NCBI RefSeq assembly: GCF_001931685.1
Contig: NZ_MOOY01000009.1
Span: forward strand, 48,071 to 112,070
Direction: 5' to 3'
Length of the DNA: 64,000 bases
Origin: Pararhizobium arenae
GTDB taxonomy: Bacteria; Pseudomonadota; Alphaproteobacteria; Rhizobiales; Rhizobiaceae
In this document: positions 61,514 to 64,000 of the stretch, in pieces
How positions within the stretch are numbered: position 1 is the first letter of the stretch
Layout: the number at the start of each line of letters is the position of its first letter
Position numbers and translations under genes: made by a program
Notes under the pieces: generated by a model
Database searches by the model: none
The model's input: only the letters and a program-made list of their open reading frames with translations
Told to the model about the DNA's origin: nothing

Positions 61514-62802
61514 GCTTCACCCCGGTCGATCAGATGCAGGAAGGAGCCGGCCACCTGCCCGCGACGCAGCCCCAATTTACCCAGTGCATTACCGGCCGCA
61601 TCCGTTGCGGCAAAGAGGCGGTCGGCTGTCCCCTCCGACAGGATCGTGGCGTAATGGAACTCGTGCGTCATCAGGGGGCCTTGAAAAAACAGGTCGTCCA
61701 GCGGCTCCGCCCGTCTGTAGCCGAGATGGCGGCGACGTTCGAGGAAGCTGGTTTCCAGCGGCAGGAAACCGAGCATTTCGTAGCGACCGCCATCGGCCGC
61801 GACAAGCCCTTCGCCGAGAACCATATAGCCGCCGCACTCCCCGAAAATCCGGGTGCCGCGTTGACGTGCGGCATCCATGCTTGAGCGGAATTCGGTCGCA
61901 GCAGAAAGCGTGCCCGCGTGAAGCTCCGGATACCCCCCGGGAAGATAGACCGCGTCGGCATCCGTTGATGGCGCCTCGTCGGCAAGCGGCGAAAAGAAGG
62001 AAATCTCCGCACCCTGCCGACGCCAACCTTCCAGAAGATGAGGGTAGGCAAAAGAGAACGCGATATCCTTCGCGACGGCGATCGTCTGACCCAGTGGGGG
62101 GATGGTCGCAACCTCCCCCGCATGGCCGCCCCCGGCTGTTTTTGCGGTTGCGATGACGGCGTCGATATCGATACCGGCTTCGACAAGCGCGGCGGCGCCT
62201 TCGATGAAGCCGTCCAGCGCAGCATGTTCCTGCGCCTGAACCAGACCAAGGTGGCGTTCGGGCATGGCGAGCCTTGGATCGCGCGACAGAACACCGAGAA
62301 CCGGCATGCCGATGGCGTCCAGAGCGCCGCGCAGCATGGCGGCATGGCGGTCGCTTCCGACCTTGTTGAGGATAACGCCAGCCACGCGGATGTCATTGCG
62401 GTGAATGGCATATCCTCGCACGAGCGCGGCGACCGAATGGGCCATCTTCGCACAATCCACCACGAAAATGACCGGCAGACCGAGAATGGCAGCCAGATCC
62501 GCCGGCGAGCCACGCCCATCCATCGCGGCATCGTGCAAGCCCATCATGGCCTCGACGACAAGCGTTTTATCCCCGGCACGGCCAGCCTGAGACATCAGCA
62601 AGGATGGGCGCATGGCCCAGGGATCGTAGTTAAAGCAGGTTTCGCCGGAAGCTGCGGCATGGAAGGCGGGATCGATGTAATCAGGCCCCGCCTTTCCCGG
62701 CGACAGCGCAACCCCGCGCCGGCGAAGCGCGCGCAACAGGCCGAGCGTCACCGTTGTCTTGCCGGAACCGGAGGCCGGCGCTGCGATCAGGATGCCACTC
62801 AC
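61510..62802 (-). CDS. cobB: Cobyrinate a,c-diamide synthase CobB
   Basis: CobB amidates the a and c side chains of (hydrogeno)byrinic acid with ATP and glutamine. The 430-residue protein has the P-loop APASGSGKTT (8-17) in its synthetase half and a glutaminase half with the nucleophile Cys in FGECGGYMVLGEGL (near residue 323) and VYLPGGYPELHAG. Linked by four-base overlaps to cobA and cobC. Confidence 0.95.
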   Translation of the reverse strand: MSGILIAAPASGSGKTTVTLGLLRALRRRGVALSPGKAGPDYIDPAFHAAASGETCFNYDPWAMRPSLLMSQAGRAGDKTLVVEAMMGLHDAAMDGRGSPADLAAILGLPVIFVVDCAKMAHSVAALVRGYAIHRNDIRVAGVILNKVGSDRHAAMLRGALDAIGMPVLGVLSRDPRLAMPERHLGLVQAQEHAALDGFIEGAAALVEAGIDIDAVIATAKTAGGGHAGEVATIPPLGQTIAVAKDIAFSFAYPHLLEGWRRQGAEISFFSPLADEAPSTDADAVYLPGGYPELHAGTLSAATEFRSSMDAARQRGTRIFGECGGYMVLGEGLVAADGGRYEMLGFLPLETSFLERRRHLGYRRAEPLDDLFFQGPLMTHEFHYATILSEGTADRLFAATDAAGNALGKLGLRRGQVAGSFLHLIDRGEA

Positions 62803-63638
62803 GCCGGGTCCTTCAGGAAACGGCCGTCCACGCCGTTGCTCGTCAGCACCCGGCCTTCAAGGGCACCGAGCCAATCGAGGGCGGGCCGCAAACGGATGAC
62901 CTCACCGACAACGACGATCGCCGGCGGCTCGATCCCGGCTGCCCGAGCGTCTGCTTCCGCCGTTGCAAGCGTTGTTTCCAAAACCTGCTGATGGGAAGTC
63001 GCGGCGTTGCAGACGAAGGCGACGGGCTCATCGACGCGACGGCCGGCGGCGATTAGGTTGCGCGCGATCTGGCCGATATGTTTCATCGCCATATACATCA
63101 CGATCACTGGCGAGCCGCGCGACACGCCCTCCCAATCGATCCGGTCCGGCACAAGACCGGAGGAATCGTGGCCGGTGAGAAAGGTGACGGCGTGATTGAC
63201 CTCGCGATGGGTCACCGGGATGCCGGCATAGGCAAGGCCGCCGATGCCGGCCGTTATGCCCGGAACGATGCGGAAGGGGATGGCATGCTCCACCAGAGTA
63301 AGAGCCTCTTCACCGCCACGGCCGAAGACAAAGGGATCCCCGCCCTTCAGCCGCAGCACACGTTTGCCTTGGCGCGCGAGTTCCACCAGACGCAACGAGA
63401 TGTCGCGTTGCTTCGGCGAGGGTTTGCCGCCGCGCTTGCCGGCGAATTCGAGCACCGCACGGGACCTTGCGAGCTTCAGGCAATCCTCGTTCACGAGAGC
63501 GTCATGCACGATGACATCCGCATGGCTGAGCGCATGGGCGGCATGCAGCGTAAGGAGGCCGGGATCGCCGGGACCGGCGCCGACGAGCCAGACGCTGCCC
63601 TTATCGATCGTCGGAAGAGACTGGAAGAGACCGTTCAT
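62799..63638 (-). CDS. cobA: Uroporphyrinogen-III C-methyltransferase CobA
   Basis: CobA methylates uroporphyrinogen III at C2 and C7 using SAM, giving precorrin-2. The 279-residue protein has VWLVGAGPGDPGLLTLHAAH, VIVHDALVNEDCL, RLKGGDPFVFGRGGEEALTL and GIPVTHREVNHAVTFLTGHD, all SUMT motifs. Sized for a lone methyltransferase, not a CysG fusion. It is coupled to cobE upstream. Confidence 0.96.
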   Translation of the reverse strand: MNGLFQSLPTIDKGSVWLVGAGPGDPGLLTLHAAHALSHADVIVHDALVNEDCLKLARSRAVLEFAGKRGGKPSPKQRDISLRLVELARQGKRVLRLKGGDPFVFGRGGEEALTLVEHAIPFRIVPGITAGIGGLAYAGIPVTHREVNHAVTFLTGHDSSGLVPDRIDWEGVSRGSPVIVMYMAMKHIGQIARNLIAAGRRVDEPVAFVCNAATSHQQVLETTLATAEADARAAGIEPPAIVVVGEVIRLRPALDWLGALEGRVLTSNGVDGRFLKDPA

Positions 63639-64000
63639 GACCGTGGCTCCGCCAGAAGCGGCGATGCGCTTGAATCGATTTCTGAAGTTGTCGATTCAAA
63701 ATCTGAACGCCGACCGGCAAGCACTTGATATGACTCAGCTATTGCCACCGTTGCATTCTGCGATTTCAGCTTCGGAACGATCAACTCCGCCCCTTGCCCG
63801 CCACCCGCCAGCGCCGCAGCTTCGGCAACGCCGTGGCAGCCGGTGTGGGCGAAAACGATGGCGGACGGAGTGGCAAGACGGGGGGTCAGAGTCTCAAGCA
63901 AAGACGCGGGGAAGACGTGCAGAGGCACGCCGAAATGCCGGGCAGCCTCCATCACGGCCGGCTCACTGGCACGCTTATCGATCGATGTCACAAGCACGAC
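63635..64000 (-). CDS. cobE: CobE/CbiG C-terminal-type protein, 5' end outside the window
   Basis: The visible 121 residues read VLVTSIDKRASEPAVMEAAR, then FGVPLHVFPASLLETLTPRL, then FAHTGCHGVAEAAALAGGGQ, matching the C-terminal part of CobE/CbiG (loss of the acetaldehyde-type fragment from precorrin-5 side in the cobalamin route). The usual start region (with a GC-rich glycine motif) is missing, and the frame stays open to base 64000, so about 20-40 residues lie beyond the window. The C-terminal tail (SDFESTTSEIDSSASPLLAE) is unusually long. Joined to cobA by a four-base overlap. Confidence 0.85.
   Translation of the reverse strand, partial: VVLVTSIDKRASEPAVMEAARHFGVPLHVFPASLLETLTPRLATPSAIVFAHTGCHGVAEAAALAGGGQGAELIVPKLKSQNATVAIAESYQVLAGRRSDFESTTSEIDSSASPLLAEPRS

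Noticed and set aside
63635-64000. Cobalamin riboswitch for the cob operon
   Set aside because: No B12-box-like leader is inside the window; the operon start lies beyond the right edge.

Overview
The window looks like a chromosomal segment from a member of the Rhizobiaceae (Rhizobium/Agrobacterium/Ensifer relatives). The main evidence is the complete acpXL-fabZXL-fabF2XL-fabF1XL-adh-lpxXL locus for the very-long-chain fatty acid of rhizobial lipid A. It is supported by a UvrB with long N- and C-terminal extensions, an aerobic-type cob cluster, DUF982 and DUF1501/DUF1800 proteins, and several families of dispersed rhizobial palindromic repeats, one resembling RIME. Most of the window is G+C-rich. 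The clear exception is an A+T-rich block at about 8.95-11.65 kb that looks acquired.

Layout. 0-6 kb: a Tat-exported DUF1501 protein with its DUF1800 partner, a small DUF486 membrane protein, a DUF3137 membrane protein and an MFS exporter. 5.9-8.9 kb: uvrB, with two dispersed repeats translated inside its C-terminal tail. 8.97-11.6 kb: a foreign-looking island with an sce7726-family predicted nuclease on the plus strand, facing a minus-strand operon of a small membrane protein, an ImmA/IrrE metallopeptidase gene broken by an in-frame TGA, and a T4-beta-family protein. 12-19 kb: a small secreted protein, a repeat-rich gap, a cold-shock protein, dusA, small stress-type ORFs, an FAH-family hydrolase, and a gamma-carbonic anhydrase coupled to a bestrophin-like DUF4239 membrane protein.

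19-24.7 kb: the zinc uptake locus (zur-znuB-znuC divergent from znuA, with two Zur-box-like palindromes between them), then a TPR/SPINDLY-type O-GlcNAc transferase-like protein and an RcnB-like protein. 24.9-30.9 kb: a GH43 glycosidase divergent from a TRAP transporter (dctQM), then a cupin and the TRAP binding protein. 31.3-35.1 kb: a sulfate ABC transporter (sbp-cysT-cysW-cysA). 35.2-38.3 kb: an aldo/keto reductase and an RTX protein with a lysozyme-like N-terminus. 38.5-49.7 kb: a beta-mannoside utilization cluster (oxidoreductase, TIM-barrel isomerase, lyxose/mannose isomerase, GH2 mannosidase, ABC transporter) with a LacI regulator. 49.8-53 kb: gnd, SRPBCC, VOC and PAS proteins. 53.3-58.8 kb: the VLCFA/lipid A operon. 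59-64 kb: an L,D-transpeptidase and the operon cobE-cobA-cobB-cobC-cobD, which runs off the right edge.

How they fit together. The sugar modules share a LacI-type operator motif (consensus CTGTAACGTTACAG). It occurs twice around the mannoside binding-protein promoter, once in the GH43/TRAP divergent promoter, and in a weaker form near 53.1 kb. This suggests one hemicellulose regulon. The least explained parts are the island, the RTX-lysozyme protein, the carbonic anhydrase/bestrophin-like pair and the repeat insertions in uvrB. No tRNA, rRNA, CRISPR array, integrase or complete insertion sequence was recognised.
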